From the NCBI RefSeq assembly GCF_009371985.2, contig NZ_VIKU02000004.1, positions 310,001-374,000 on the forward strand: a stretch of 64,000 nt of DNA, written 5' to 3'. The stretch is from Pelagihabitans pacificus (GTDB lineage: Bacteria > Bacteroidota > Bacteroidia > Flavobacteriales > Flavobacteriaceae). A model generated the notes under the pieces. It was not told where the DNA came from. It saw nothing but the letters and a program-made list of their open reading frames with translations, and made no database searches. The first letter of the stretch is position 1, and the number at the start of each line of letters is the position of its first letter. The translations under genes were made by a program, and so were the position numbers. Below, piece after piece: positions 52,712 through 63,500 of the stretch.

Positions 52712-54427
52712 TCAAGACATCATGACCGATTTACTCATTTTTTGGTCTTGGACTTGAATTCTATAAATATACTTGCCGCTTGCCAACTGGGATTGAACGC
52801 GTTCACGTATGTTGATTTCTGCAGAACCTTCCATCATCATCTCATTGAACACCGTGCCTACTTTTTGACCCAAAATGTTGAATAGCTGAATATCCACGTG
52901 GGCGCTAAATGGCATCTCCAAATAAATATGGGGCGTGCTATCGGTAGGATAATAGGGTCGATGAACGATAGCGTTCAATAACTCCGGATTGGGATCGGTA
53001 GGGTCCGTCGACTCCGGTTGGGTAGGCCTTGTGGGTTGCCCGTCGCTATAGGCAATATCCGGAAAATCCGTACCGCTACAGCTAAAGCCAAGATTTACCG
53101 GGGTGTAAGACTTTTCATTGAAGAAGACAAACTCCTCTACGAGTGGAACGTCTATACATAACCATTCGGCCATTACAGTAGCGTATAAATCCCTAAAATC
53201 CATGGTGTAATCCAGATTACCACGACCATCACCATTTTCCACATCGGGATGTTCACCTACGAAGGCACTTCCGTTTAAGCCATTTCCAAAAAACAAGGTA
53301 GGGGCCGCTTTACCGTGGTCGGTACCATTAGAACCGTTTTCGAAAATTCTTCTTCCGAATTCCGAAAAAGTCATACTCAATACTTTCTCGTCTTGTTGGG
53401 TGAAACCAAGGTCTTCGTAGAAATTATTAACAGCTACCGACAAATTGGTCATTAAACGTTCGTGCGCCAAAGGCTGATTACCATGGGTATCAAAACCACC
53501 CATAGAAATCATATATACTTTGGTGCCCAAATTACCTTTGATCAATCTGGCCAAAAGGGCAAGTTGTCTTGCAAAACCATTGTCTTGATATTCGACATCG
53601 TTTCTGCCGGCTTCGTAAGCTTCGTTTATTTTACCCGCATAGTCATAGGTAACATTGGCAACACCTCGTAAAAAACGCAATTGGTCGCCGTACATACACT
53701 CATCAAAAAGGGCTTGTTCCACATCGTATTGCAACCCCCTCATGGCAATTTCCTCCAATTGGTCAACGTTGGATGCGGTAAACGCATAGTTTGTCTCTTC
53801 GCCTTGGAATACCAAGTTCCCGAAACTTCCTATTTGTACGGCTGCCGGGGCATCGGGTCTTCCACCTCGCATGAGATAATTTGGATACAGGTTTTCGAAG
53901 TGCCTACCCATCCAACCCGTATTCAAACCTGAAAAGCCGGTAGTTTCCAAATCGGTATTCGCAAAAATATCGGATCCCGTAAAGTGAGACAAGCTCTGTC
54001 CTTCATAACCTACTCCGTGTACGGCTTTGAATTGGCCTTCCTCCCACATTGGTTGCAAGGATTGCATATAGGAAGGAATACCGAACTCATCGGTTAACTT
54101 CAATACCTTACTCTCAGGAATATATATGTTGGGCCTTGCATTGGCATATGAATCATATTGTTCGATGGGGATTACCGTACTAAGACCATCATTACCGCCC
54201 GATAGGCGAATTAATATGAGAATATTATCGGTTTCGGCCGCTGCAATGGCTTGGGTGAATCTTGATGGAGCGGATGCCGTAAGGTAATTGCTGCCAAGCA
54301 TCATGGAACCGCTGCCCGCAATTCCCAATGCTTGTAGGAATGAACGTCGACTCCAGACCTTGTGTTCTTCATCATGGCCTTCGTGTTCTTTGCCCATATA
54401 GGGACTATTATCATGGATATCACACAT
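52712..54427 (-). CDS. DUF1501 protein with Tat signal and type IX secretion C-terminal domain
   Basis: 571 aa. A twin-arginine motif SRRSFLQALG at about residues 27-36 leads a Tat signal. The body is DUF1501 (NILILIRLSGGNDGLSTVIP, MTFSEFGRR), a sulfatase-like fold of unknown reaction. The last 85 residues (IQLFNILGQKVG then LASGKYIYRIQVQ) form a type A T9SS sorting domain. It should cross the inner membrane folded by Tat and then be secreted or surface-attached by T9SS. It follows the DUF1800 gene by 11 nt. Confidence 0.88.
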   Translation of the reverse strand: MCDIHDNSPYMGKEHEGHDEEHKVWSRRSFLQALGIAGSGSMMLGSNYLTASAPSRFTQAIAAAETDNILILIRLSGGNDGLSTVIPIEQYDSYANARPNIYIPESKVLKLTDEFGIPSYMQSLQPMWEEGQFKAVHGVGYEGQSLSHFTGSDIFANTDLETTGFSGLNTGWMGRHFENLYPNYLMRGGRPDAPAAVQIGSFGNLVFQGEETNYAFTASNVDQLEEIAMRGLQYDVEQALFDECMYGDQLRFLRGVANVTYDYAGKINEAYEAGRNDVEYQDNGFARQLALLARLIKGNLGTKVYMISMGGFDTHGNQPLAHERLMTNLSVAVNNFYEDLGFTQQDEKVLSMTFSEFGRRIFENGSNGTDHGKAAPTLFFGNGLNGSAFVGEHPDVENGDGRGNLDYTMDFRDLYATVMAEWLCIDVPLVEEFVFFNEKSYTPVNLGFSCSGTDFPDIAYSDGQPTRPTQPESTDPTDPNPELLNAIVHRPYYPTDSTPHIYLEMPFSAHVDIQLFNILGQKVGTVFNEMMMEGSAEINIRERVQSQLASGKYIYRIQVQDQKMSKSVMMS

Positions 54428-54438
54428 AATCGTAGGTT

Positions 54439-55950
54439 TTATTTTAATTGGAATTCGGGCTCACTTGCCATATGGATCAATAAGTCTTTGACTTGCTGGG
54501 GTGCTAAGGGTAAGTTCATGTTCCAAGAACCGTTTTGATAAACCATATCAGGTTCATAGGCTGCCCTGAACTTGTCGATAGCTGCGCTATAGTCTACAGG
54601 TGTTAACAGACCCTTTGGGGTCAATGTGTCTATAATGGCCCTAGCAACCTCATCAGGGTCGTTGGTAATGGCCCCATTCGGTCCGGCCGCCGCTATTCCA
54701 AAAGTTCTAAATTGTTCGGTATTGCTGTTCCAAAAATCTTCGATGAGCATCTCACAGGTAAGCCACCGGCCTATAATGAAGTTGGTATTGATCCAAGTTC
54801 GGTCTCGTTGCCAACCTGCCACATCAACGGGAGAAAACAGCGTTTGACCCAATAAATTACAATTATTCAGAATCTGACTTAGCATATCGTCATTATAGGC
54901 AAAGCCTGTTTCCTTGATTAAATTGAGATAGAGGTCAAACGGACTCTTTATGATTACGCCAATCGTGGTATCGTCGAAAAAATGCTCACTCTTGAACAAT
55001 TGTCGCAACACTGGAGCGATTTCGAAATTGTTTGCCAAGAAGGTATCCGCAAGGGCATTAATGATTCCCTGTGGATGCCCTACTGGATAGGTACCGCCTG
55101 GATTGTACTCTTCCCTTTTACTATCGGGATGCACGAAGAATTCATACAGTTTGGTACAGACAAACCGGGCTATGCTATCGGCCCGCTCTTCGAACAAAAT
55201 GTTGATAACATCGTCATAGCCCCAATTACCGGTTCTACCAAAAATGGTTTTGGTATCCGTATTAAAACGTTCCGGATTGAAAGCGGGTTTTGTACATCCC
55301 ACTTCACCACGATCTGTATACCCCGTAAGGGCTTTGGAAGTTTCCTCGATGTCGGTTTGGTCATACCGGTTTCCTTCGCCCAGGGTGAACAACTCGTAAA
55401 GTTCACGAGCGTAATTTTCGTTGGGCCTGTTGCCATTGTTGTATGCACCGTCCAAATAGAAAAGCATGGCACTGGTAAGGCCAATTTCACTCACAAAGGT
55501 CCTAAAGTTGCCGAGGGCGTTTCTTTGCAGGCAATCGGTGTATTCAGCAAGAAAGGCAGCGCAATCATAGACCGCTAATTCCGTAACAAAATGATTGCTC
55601 CAAAAAAAGCTGAGCCTGTCTTTCAGGCCATTATTCAACAGCGCATTGGTATACGCAAGTTGCCAGTCGCTTATTTGGGCTCTCCTGAGCTGCCGTGCCT
55701 GATCATCGTCGGCAGGATAGTTGGCATTGGTCCAATTGGCCCAAGCAGGAGCTGCCAAAGGCGCTGTGGCAATGGCTTGATTGACTAAAGCATCCACCAG
55801 CGTACCTGCATTTTGGCCGGTCGCTTGGTCGATTGTTTGTACTGAGGCACTAAACCCCAGTCTTCTGTACAAATGCGCCGCCTTGGTTCTATCCAAGGGA
55901 GTTCCGTACGGCGCCAATGTAGCAGTGTTACAATTAACGAAGTATTCCAT
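54439..55950 (-). CDS. DUF1800 family protein
   Basis: 503 aa. Conserved family segments are KAAHLYRRLGFSAS at the N-terminus, LKDRLSFFWSNHFVTE, ENYARELYELFTLGEG and YDQTDIEETSKALTGY. The function of the family is unknown; it nearly always pairs with DUF1501. No signal peptide is visible here, while the DUF1501 partner has Tat and T9SS signals. The two genes are 11 nt apart and form one unit. Confidence 0.88.
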   Translation of the reverse strand: MEYFVNCNTATLAPYGTPLDRTKAAHLYRRLGFSASVQTIDQATGQNAGTLVDALVNQAIATAPLAAPAWANWTNANYPADDDQARQLRRAQISDWQLAYTNALLNNGLKDRLSFFWSNHFVTELAVYDCAAFLAEYTDCLQRNALGNFRTFVSEIGLTSAMLFYLDGAYNNGNRPNENYARELYELFTLGEGNRYDQTDIEETSKALTGYTDRGEVGCTKPAFNPERFNTDTKTIFGRTGNWGYDDVINILFEERADSIARFVCTKLYEFFVHPDSKREEYNPGGTYPVGHPQGIINALADTFLANNFEIAPVLRQLFKSEHFFDDTTIGVIIKSPFDLYLNLIKETGFAYNDDMLSQILNNCNLLGQTLFSPVDVAGWQRDRTWINTNFIIGRWLTCEMLIEDFWNSNTEQFRTFGIAAAGPNGAITNDPDEVARAIIDTLTPKGLLTPVDYSAAIDKFRAAYEPDMVYQNGSWNMNLPLAPQQVKDLLIHMASEPEFQLK

Positions 55951-56140
55951 AGTTTGTAGGCTTTAAGAACGTTCATGTGTGTAGGGGCTAATTCTTAACG
56001 CTTAAACTTTTTGGATAGTATGCTAATCCTATTATTTTCGATGTACGGTTGGGGAATTTACGGTGAGGAGATGAAATACGACGATTAAATGATTGTTTTT
56101 TCGACGAAATGCACTTTTTTAACATATCTATAGGTCACTT

Positions 56141-56500
56141 ATGGGGAAACACAATGAGTTTGGAAAGGAAGGAGAACAAATTGCGGTAGAGTTCTTGATT
56201 GAAAAAGGATACCGCGTACGACACCAAAATTATCGATACCTTAAAGCCGAGCTGGATATCATTGCCGAAAAAGACGGCGTCTTGGCCATTGTGGAAGTTA
56301 GGGCCCGCAGCAATGACCAAATAATCAATATTGCCGACACCATCACGAAAAAGAAGATTCAGCTATTGGTAATGGCGGCGGACCACTATGTTACTGAAAG
56401 TGATTTGGATATGGAAGTGCGTTTCGACATCATCGCAATTTTAAAGAACAAAAACATTTTTAAAATAGATCATTTAGAGGGAGCATTTTATCATTTTTAA
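56141..56500 (+). CDS. yraN: YraN/UPF0102 endonuclease-like protein
   Basis: 119 aa. The PD-(D/E)xK-like core is YRYLKAELDIIAEKDGVLAIVEVRAR: the Glu-Leu-Asp, then EVR, with the family's usual Lys replaced by Arg in VRAR. The family is related to Holliday-junction resolvases but its role is unsettled. An unlinked upstream gap separates it from DUF1800. The next gene has its own promoter. Confidence 0.9.
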   Translation: MGKHNEFGKEGEQIAVEFLIEKGYRVRHQNYRYLKAELDIIAEKDGVLAIVEVRARSNDQIINIADTITKKKIQLLVMAADHYVTESDLDMEVRFDIIAILKNKNIFKIDHLEGAFYHF

Positions 56501-56503
56501 ATA

Positions 56504-56535
56504 TTTGTTTTATTTATAACAAATTGTTATTTTTG
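56504..56535 (+). promoter_or_regulatory. Complete promoter before the ACT-like gene
   Basis: TTTG at 56504-56507, a 20-nt spacer, then TATTTTTG at 56528-56535. Both elements fit the Bacteroidota consensus. The predicted start near 56542 lies 10 nt before the GTG start codon. Confidence 0.7.
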
Positions 56536-56551
56536 AATAAAATCAATCAAA

Positions 56552-57211
56552 GTGAAGACCATTTCCTCCGTAGTTGAAGCGTACATCAAGAAAAAACCAT
56601 TTTTACAGAGTGCTTTGGCCCAGGGCATTATCAACCTTACCTCGCTTTCCAGAATCGTAAAGCCTGAAATTCAGGAAGAATTGGGCAAGGAAGTCCGTAA
56701 CGGTGCCATTGTAATGGCATTAAAGCGATTATCCGATGATTTGGAATTTCGGGCTACGCACAAAATTGTAAAGGTTTTGAAGAATATCGGTGAAATAACG
56801 GTGCGGTCCTCACTCACTGATTTTACGTTTTTGGTCTCTGACACAATTTTATCCCACCAAGCTAAATTATTGGAGGAAGTCAATACCAACCAGGATGTGT
56901 TTTATACCTCCTCAAGAGGGGTCAACGAGATGAACATCGTGGTCAGTAGTAGCATGGATGCTGTAGTTGAAGAACTCTTTAAGGCGGAACGATGTACCCA
57001 AAAGGCTGAAAACCTATCCTCTATTACCGTAAAACTACCTGCGGAAAATGTATCTGTCCCCGGTATTTATTATTTTATTTTTCAGCGTTTGGCGTGGGAA
57101 GGAATCGTGCTGTACGAGGTCATTTCCACCACCAATGAATTTACGATTTTGGTTAATGATGATCAGGTAGATGTGGCCTTTAAAACTATCAAGGATTTAA
57201 AAACCTTGTAA
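56552..57211 (+). CDS. Uncharacterised protein with probable ACT-like C-terminus
   Basis: 219 aa beginning at a GTG (56552). The N-terminal part is helical with an IINLTSLSRIVKPEIQEEL segment that resembles a small DNA-binding or regulatory helical bundle. The C-terminal half (SSITVKLPAENVSVPGIYYFIFQRLAWEGI) looks like one or two ACT-type amino-acid-binding modules. I recall related proteins in Flavobacteria sometimes labelled aspartate kinase, but no kinase motif is present. It may be a regulatory ligand sensor. Confidence 0.6.
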   Translation: MKTISSVVEAYIKKKPFLQSALAQGIINLTSLSRIVKPEIQEELGKEVRNGAIVMALKRLSDDLEFRATHKIVKVLKNIGEITVRSSLTDFTFLVSDTILSHQAKLLEEVNTNQDVFYTSSRGVNEMNIVVSSSMDAVVEELFKAERCTQKAENLSSITVKLPAENVSVPGIYYFIFQRLAWEGIVLYEVISTTNEFTILVNDDQVDVAFKTIKDLKTL

Positions 57212-57294
57212 ACCAGGTAGCCTCCTCGGAAATGATTGTCTTGCTGCTCGTAAACAGACTAAAATAGCGGCCCCAAAAAGCTGCCAACTTATAG

Positions 57295-58620
57295 TTACTT
57301 TTCTCCGTCCAGAAGGGAAATAACCTCTTGATCGTTCGTTGGTTTGGCAACGATACGTTTCTGATCATCCAATATAAAATAGGTCGGGGTCTCTTGAATC
57401 CCGTATAGTCTTGCATAGGTGCTTTCCCATTTTCCCAGGGCAATCGCATGTTCGAATTGGTCCAGTTTGGTGGATTCCTCTTTCCACGAGGTTTCCTCAT
57501 CTTCCAAGCCGACGGCGATAACCTTCAATCCTTTTCTGTTTGTCAGTTCTTTATGTAGGGCCGGCAGCTCTCGCAAACAGTGGCTACAGGTACTGCTCCA
57601 AAATATCAATAGGTATTGGTTGGCCCCTTGGAGGGTACTTAGTTTTTTGACTTCCGTACCATCGACCCATTCGATCTCCGGGGCGACGGCGCCCAATCTC
57701 AGTCGATTGTGCAATGCTATCCCATCCAGGATTTTCATTTCCTCGATACTATGGGCCATCCGTTGCAAGTAGTTGTTAAAGATATAGTCCGATACCTCGT
57801 CGAATTGGTTGGTGGCAGTTCGTTTCCAGACCGTATGGAACATCCCGAATTGGTAGGCGATGGGCAGACCTCTCATTTTTTGCTTGAGGGTATCCACGTT
57901 TTTCTTCATCACCGTTGCTGCCTCCACTGGCGATAAGGCTTTGTAGGGAAGGGCGGTCAGTATGTAGTTTACCGCCTTATCTTCGAGAAATCCCGAAGCT
58001 TGGAGCACAGGATTCCCAAAATCGATGGCGTCGAAATAATGTTGTTTTCTATTTTTTACGTAGTCCGCCACGGGTTCGATCTTTTCAGGAATATAAGGGC
58101 TATTGGCAGCTATAAAATCATAGGCGTATAATCCGTTCGCCCGTGCTTCATAGGATGTTTGAAGCGTTTTTAATTTAGTGATGATCGTATTAAACGCAAC
58201 CGCATCCTTTTGCCCCTCGGTATAATAATCGATGAGTTGTCGTTCAAGGGCATTGATATCGGTAAAATAGTCTTTGAACAGGCTATTTTCCTTGGAATTG
58301 GAAAAAGAGACCCCTTGCTGTTCATCGAACCGAAGACCTATGTCTTGCGCCCCATTGTAAATCAAATCAAAATAATATTCGTCTTGGGGTATGGCATAGA
58401 CCATTCGGTACATGCCCTTTTCGGCATTTTCCGGGAGGGCCATGGTAAATTCCCCGTTATTGACGGCGGTATCGGCGATATACGATTGGCCGGAGGGAGT
58501 CAATCTATAGGCGATCAACCAGCTAAAGTCTTCGGCGGGCGAAAAAGTACCTGAAATGGAACGCTGCGACTGCAACGATGCCACCATCAAAAGTAAAAGC
58601 AATCCCATTTTATTTTTCAT
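57295..58620 (-). CDS. Thioredoxin-like (TlpA/ResA type) exported protein
   Basis: 441 aa from the ATG at 58620 (MKNKMGLLLLLMVASLQSQ), a signal peptide. The first 300 residues are a DUF4369-like beta region and a helical linker. The C-terminal thioredoxin domain has the active site WSSTCSHCLRELPAL, Cys 345 and Cys 348, and the cis-Pro in ETPTYFILD. It is probably a periplasmic disulfide reductase. A copy of the dispersed repeat lies between it and the serine hydrolase gene. Confidence 0.88.
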   Translation of the reverse strand: MKNKMGLLLLLMVASLQSQRSISGTFSPAEDFSWLIAYRLTPSGQSYIADTAVNNGEFTMALPENAEKGMYRMVYAIPQDEYYFDLIYNGAQDIGLRFDEQQGVSFSNSKENSLFKDYFTDINALERQLIDYYTEGQKDAVAFNTIITKLKTLQTSYEARANGLYAYDFIAANSPYIPEKIEPVADYVKNRKQHYFDAIDFGNPVLQASGFLEDKAVNYILTALPYKALSPVEAATVMKKNVDTLKQKMRGLPIAYQFGMFHTVWKRTATNQFDEVSDYIFNNYLQRMAHSIEEMKILDGIALHNRLRLGAVAPEIEWVDGTEVKKLSTLQGANQYLLIFWSSTCSHCLRELPALHKELTNRKGLKVIAVGLEDEETSWKEESTKLDQFEHAIALGKWESTYARLYGIQETPTYFILDDQKRIVAKPTNDQEVISLLDGEK

Positions 58621-58657
58621 GGCAATCCAGTGTTCAAAAACCACACCAAAAGTACGG

Positions 58658-58757
58658 TTTTACTCGATAATAGGGATGTAAACACTGCGAGGCCTACACG
58701 ACAAGTGTCCAAGCGGGCTTGTCACGCCTTCACGTAACCATTACGGCAGACGAAGGC
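58658..58757. repeat. Dispersed repeat, short copy (100 bp)
   Basis: It shares four ordered blocks with 33206-33380, starting TTTTACTCGATAA and ending CGGCAGACGAAGGC. It is also placed just after the stop of a minus-strand gene and before the next minus-strand gene. Confidence 0.7.
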
Positions 58758-58772
58758 TCCGAGGTAGCTCAT

Positions 58773-60050
58773 TTACTGGTTGGATTCGATTGGGCCATAA
58801 ACCGCATCCCGAAAACTTTTATGAAGTCCGATGGGGTCGTACGGAAATAATTGTACGAATAACACGGCAGTCAACTCGTTTTTGGGATCTACCCAGAACA
58901 AGGTACTGGCCGCTCCGTCCCAAAAGAATTCCCCGACCACGCCATTGTTTTCTTCCGAAGACGAAGGAGGCGCTACACGAACGGCAAAATCGATCCCAAA
59001 TCCTACTTGCCCTTTGCTGGGCAAAAAATGCCGTTCCGTAACACTGTCGGCCAGCTGATTGGTTGCCATCAATTCAACCGTTTCCGGCCGTAGTATCTGT
59101 ACCGAATCGATGGTGCCCCTATGTACCAGCATTTGGGCAAAGCGCATATAGTCGTCAATGGTTGAAGTAAGTCCCGAGCCCCCGCGTGTCAGGGGCCAAG
59201 GCTTCGTGTAGTTACCATAGGTAACCGTATCCCGTTCCAGGATTCCTTCCCCCGTTCGGCGGTACAGGGCCGCAAAACGATGACGGTCATTTTCGGGAAT
59301 AAGGTATCGGGTTTGCTGCATACCTAAAGGGTCTAGCACGTGTTCGCGCACATAGTCGCCATAGGGTTGGCCCGAAATACGTTCGACCATAAATGCCTGC
59401 ACGTCGACACTAGGACCGTATTGCCATTGTTCGCCGGGGTGAAAGAGCAGTGGTGTTTTTCCCATGATCTCTGCCATTTTTTCCAGGGTGTTGTTACGAT
59501 TAAGGGCATCGGCCTTGGCTATGAGCTTTCCTAGTTTGCTGTTGTCCGCATTTCCAAAACCAGCGGTATGTCGTGTTAAGTCCCGAATCGTGATTGGGCG
59601 GTTCGTTTCCTCCAAAATTGGATTTCCGTCAGCATCCTCTCCTACGTACACCTTCATATTGGCGAACTCCGGTGCGTACTTCGCCACAGGATCGTCCAAA
59701 TCAAATTTTCCTTCTTCGTATAAGGTCATTAGGGCCGTACCGGTAATCGGTTTGGTCATCGAATATATCTGTACGATGGTATGGCGGTCCATCGGTTTTT
59801 TGGCCTCCCGATCGGCATCGCCAAAAGCATTGAAATAGACCTCTTTGTCCTTTTCAAAAATCAAGGCGGAAACCCCGGCAATATTTCCCGAATCGACGAA
59901 AGCCTTTAAAACGGAATCAATGCGACCCTTTGCTCTTTCGTTGATGACTAAATTGGAATCATCTTGCCGTGCATCGGACTTGGGCGTTTCCTTACAACAA
60001 GCTAGAAGCAGGAATATGGTGAAGGTAAGAAGTGAACGGAGAATTCTCAT
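58773..60050 (-). CDS. Serine hydrolase, class C beta-lactamase fold, lipoprotein
   Basis: 425 aa with a lipoprotein signal (FTIFLLLACCKE). SxxK is in YSMTKPITGTALMTLYEEG, followed by FDLDDPVAKYAPEF; the Tyr motif is near WQYGPSVDVQAFMVE. It is paralogous to the gene at 20174-21466. Substrate unknown; periplasmic esterase or peptidase activity is likely. Confidence 0.9.
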   Translation of the reverse strand: MRILRSLLTFTIFLLLACCKETPKSDARQDDSNLVINERAKGRIDSVLKAFVDSGNIAGVSALIFEKDKEVYFNAFGDADREAKKPMDRHTIVQIYSMTKPITGTALMTLYEEGKFDLDDPVAKYAPEFANMKVYVGEDADGNPILEETNRPITIRDLTRHTAGFGNADNSKLGKLIAKADALNRNNTLEKMAEIMGKTPLLFHPGEQWQYGPSVDVQAFMVERISGQPYGDYVREHVLDPLGMQQTRYLIPENDRHRFAALYRRTGEGILERDTVTYGNYTKPWPLTRGGSGLTSTIDDYMRFAQMLVHRGTIDSVQILRPETVELMATNQLADSVTERHFLPSKGQVGFGIDFAVRVAPPSSSEENNGVVGEFFWDGAASTLFWVDPKNELTAVLFVQLFPYDPIGLHKSFRDAVYGPIESNQ

Positions 60051-60217
60051 ATCAATCTGTTTTTACGACGCGTTTTTGCCAGCAACGGCTATCATTTATT
60101 CTAATATAAGGCGATAAACCTATCTATTGGACTTCTATACCAGCCTTTGTTTGAATAACTATCATAAAGCAATGTCAATTGCTAACGGGACTTCATATAT
60201 AGCAGGCGAATAGTTCG

Positions 60218-60565
60218 CTAATTATTTGGGTTTTGGCCAATGCCCATATCGGTCAAGATGCTGGTCATCAAGGCTTGCTCTTTTTCGTGAACGAATCCAT
60301 CCGATTTTGCTACGTCTTCCAAAATAGCCGCCAGTGCTTTTTTCTTGGCCTCGGGCATTGCAATAAGGATCTGCATGCCTTGGGCCGTGTCGATGTTCCT
60401 GGCATCTGCAATAAAGTTACTGTCAAAACCAATTTCAAGCATCAATCGGCTTAAGGCGTTTATTTCCCCGTTATGAACGACCTCATCGGCGATGATTATT
60501 GAATCGATGACTTTGACAATGGCCAACTTTTCCGCAAGATCAAACTTCATGTATTTGTTTTTCAT
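60218..60565 (-). CDS. TerB-like protein
   Basis: 115 aa. A helical TerB-type fold is suggested by LAIVKVIDSIIIADEVVHNGEI and by SDGFVHEKEQALMTSI near the end, with acidic residues typical of the metal-binding site. An in-frame ATG at 60550 is an alternative start. It follows mfd by 3 nt, so it is co-transcribed with that gene. Function unknown; the name comes from tellurite-resistance loci but there is none here. Confidence 0.75.
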   Translation of the reverse strand: MKNKYMKFDLAEKLAIVKVIDSIIIADEVVHNGEINALSRLMLEIGFDSNFIADARNIDTAQGMQILIAMPEAKKKALAAILEDVAKSDGFVHEKEQALMTSILTDMGIGQNPNN

Positions 60566-60568
60566 TGG

Positions 60569-63500
60569 TTAAACTAGTTGTTTTTCGGTTATTTCGAAAG
60601 GGCTCAGTGCTTTTAAGGCTTTTTTGATCGAGGTTATGCCTTCAAAAATCAGTAAGAGGCGTAGACCGTTTCGGGTTTGTTTTTCCTTTATTTTACAAGC
60701 CTGTGGATGGCTTTGAACATATTGTAAGACCTTGGTGAAGGAGGGACTCTGGTAAAAATCCGATTGCTGGTCGGCAATGAAATAGCCAATGAGTTTACCT
60801 CTTTTCATAACCACCCGTTCCAACCCTATGCCTTTGCCTATCCACTTGATGCGAACGGAGTTCAGTAAATCCACCGCTTGGGTCGGCAGCTCCCCGAATC
60901 GATCGACCAATTGGGCCTCGAACTGCTTAAGGCCGACCTCATCGTTCACTTGGTTCAATTCGGTGTACAAGGTGAGTCGTTCGGTGATATTATTGATGTA
61001 ATCATCGGGGAAAAGTAATTCGAAATCCGAATCGATCTGGGTTTCTTTCACGAATACCTTTTCGTGATGTCCCTCGACTTCCTCGTATAGTTCCTTAAAC
61101 TCGTTTTCCTTCAGTTCATCGATGGCCTCCGCCAGTATTTTTTGGTAGGTCTCGAAACCGATGTCATTGATAAACCCACTTTGCTCGCCTCCCAATAAAT
61201 CACCGGCCCCACGAATCTCCAAATCTTTCATCGCGATATTGAATCCGCTTCCCAATGCCGTGAATTGTTCGAGGGCCTCAATTCGTTTTCGGGCATCCGG
61301 GGTCATTACATCGTATGGGGGGGTAATAAAATAACAGAAAGCCTTTTTGTTGCTGCGCCCCACACGACCCCGCATCTGGTGCAGATCACTCAGCCCAAAA
61401 TTATTGGCGTTGTTAATAAATATGGTATTGGCATTGGTTACATCGAGTCCGCTTTCCACGATGGTCGTCGACACCAGTACATCGAATTCCCCGTTCATAA
61501 AGGAAAGCATCAAGGTTTCCAATTTTTTTCCTTCCATTTGACCATGGCCGATTCCAATTTTGGCGTCGGGTACCAATCGTTGAATCATACCGGCAACTTC
61601 TTTGATATTTTCAATTCGATTGTGGATGAAAAATACCTGTCCGCCCCGTTGAATTTCATAGCTGATGGCATCTCGGATGGTTTCTTCGTTCAAACGAATC
61701 ACCGAACTTTCTATAGGGTAGCGGTTGGGTGGGGGGGTGTTGATTACCGACAGGTCACGGGCCGCCATCAGGCTAAATTGTAGCGTTCTTGGAATTGGAG
61801 TGGCGGTTAAAGTGAGCACATCTACGTTTTCCTTGATCGATTTCAGTTTATCCTTGACCGAAACCCCGAACTTTTGCTCCTCATCGACAATCAATAGTCC
61901 CAAGTCCTTGAACTTCACATTTTTGTTCACGAGTTGATGGGTGCCGATGATGATATCTACTTTTCCTGCCTCCAGTCTTTCAAGGGTTTCCCGTTTTTCC
62001 TTTGCGGTTCGGAACCGATTGAGGTACTCCACGGTCACGGGCATTTCCTTGAGTCGTTGGCAAAAGGTGCGGTGGTGCTGAAAGGCGAGAATGGTGGTCG
62101 GTACCAAAACGGCTACTTGTTTCCCGTTGTCGACCGCTTTGAAAGCCGCCCGAATCGCGACTTCGGTCTTACCGAATCCTACATCCCCACAGATAAGACG
62201 GTCCATCGGCCTTTCGCTCTCCATATCTCTTTTAATATCCTCGGTGGCTTTGCTCTGATCCGGAGTATCCTCATATAGAAAAGAAGCTTCAAGTTCATTT
62301 TGCAAATAGCTGTCTGGTGCGTATTGAAACCCTTTTTCCAGTCGCCGTTTTGCATAGACTTTGATGAGGTCGAATGCTATTTTCTTTACCCTGGTCTTGG
62401 TTTTTTGCTTGAGTTTTTTCCACGCCGCGGAACCGAGTTTATAAATTTTGGGGACGGCTCCGTCTTTCCCGTTAAACTTTGATATTTTGTGAAGGGAATG
62501 AATACTCACATATAGGATATCGCGCTCCCCGTACATTAATTTGATGGCTTCTTGCTTCTTGCCCTCCACATCGATTTTCTGAAGCCCTCCGAACTTGCCG
62601 ATTCCATGGTCGATATGGGTTACATAGTCCCCGATTTCAAGCTTGTTGAGCTCCTTCAGCGTAATCGCCTGTTTTTTCGCATAGCCATTTTTAAGGTGGA
62701 ATTTATGGTACCGCTCAAAAATCTGATGATCCGAATAGCAAACCAGTTTTTGGTCATCATCGATAAAACCTTGATAGAGTGGAAAGACCACCGTTTCATA
62801 ATGAACATGTTCATTGACTTCCTCGAAAATTACATGAAAGCGTTTTGCCTGCTGCTCGCTGGCACAAAAGAGGTAGTTCGTATACCCTCGCGCCTTGTAA
62901 TCATTCAGATTGTCGATCAACAGGTCGAATTTTTTGTTGAAAGCCGGTTGTGGTTTGGTGTTGAAGATGATATCCGTAGTACCCATTTCCGTCGCACCCG
63001 TTGAACCGTTAATTGGTAAAGATGTGGTTGAAGCTCCGAAGCTTATCAATCCGAATCCTTGCAGCTGTTTTTGAAAACTATGGCCGTTCATAAAGAGTTC
63101 TTCCGGCGTGGCACGTTCGATGACTTCCGAGAGCGTGCCGAATGCCTCTTTCGCCTTTTCGAAAAAATCGTCCAATCGGTCAGACAGCATGTCGATGTTT
63201 TTGGTAAAAACAAGGGTACTTGGTGAAATGTATCGCAGAAAGCTTTCCCGTTTTTCCTGTAAAAACTTATCGGCCACATTTGGGATAACGGTGATTTTCT
63301 TGACTTTATCGGTCGACAATTGGGTCTCCACATCAAAAGTTCGGATGCTGTCGACCTCGTCTCCAAAGAATTCGATTCGATACGGCTCGTCATGCGAGAA
63401 CGAGAACACATCCACGATACCGCCACGGACCGAAAATTCACCGGGTTCGGTCACAAAATCGACTCTTTTGAATTTGTATTCAAATAAGACTTCGTTCAGA

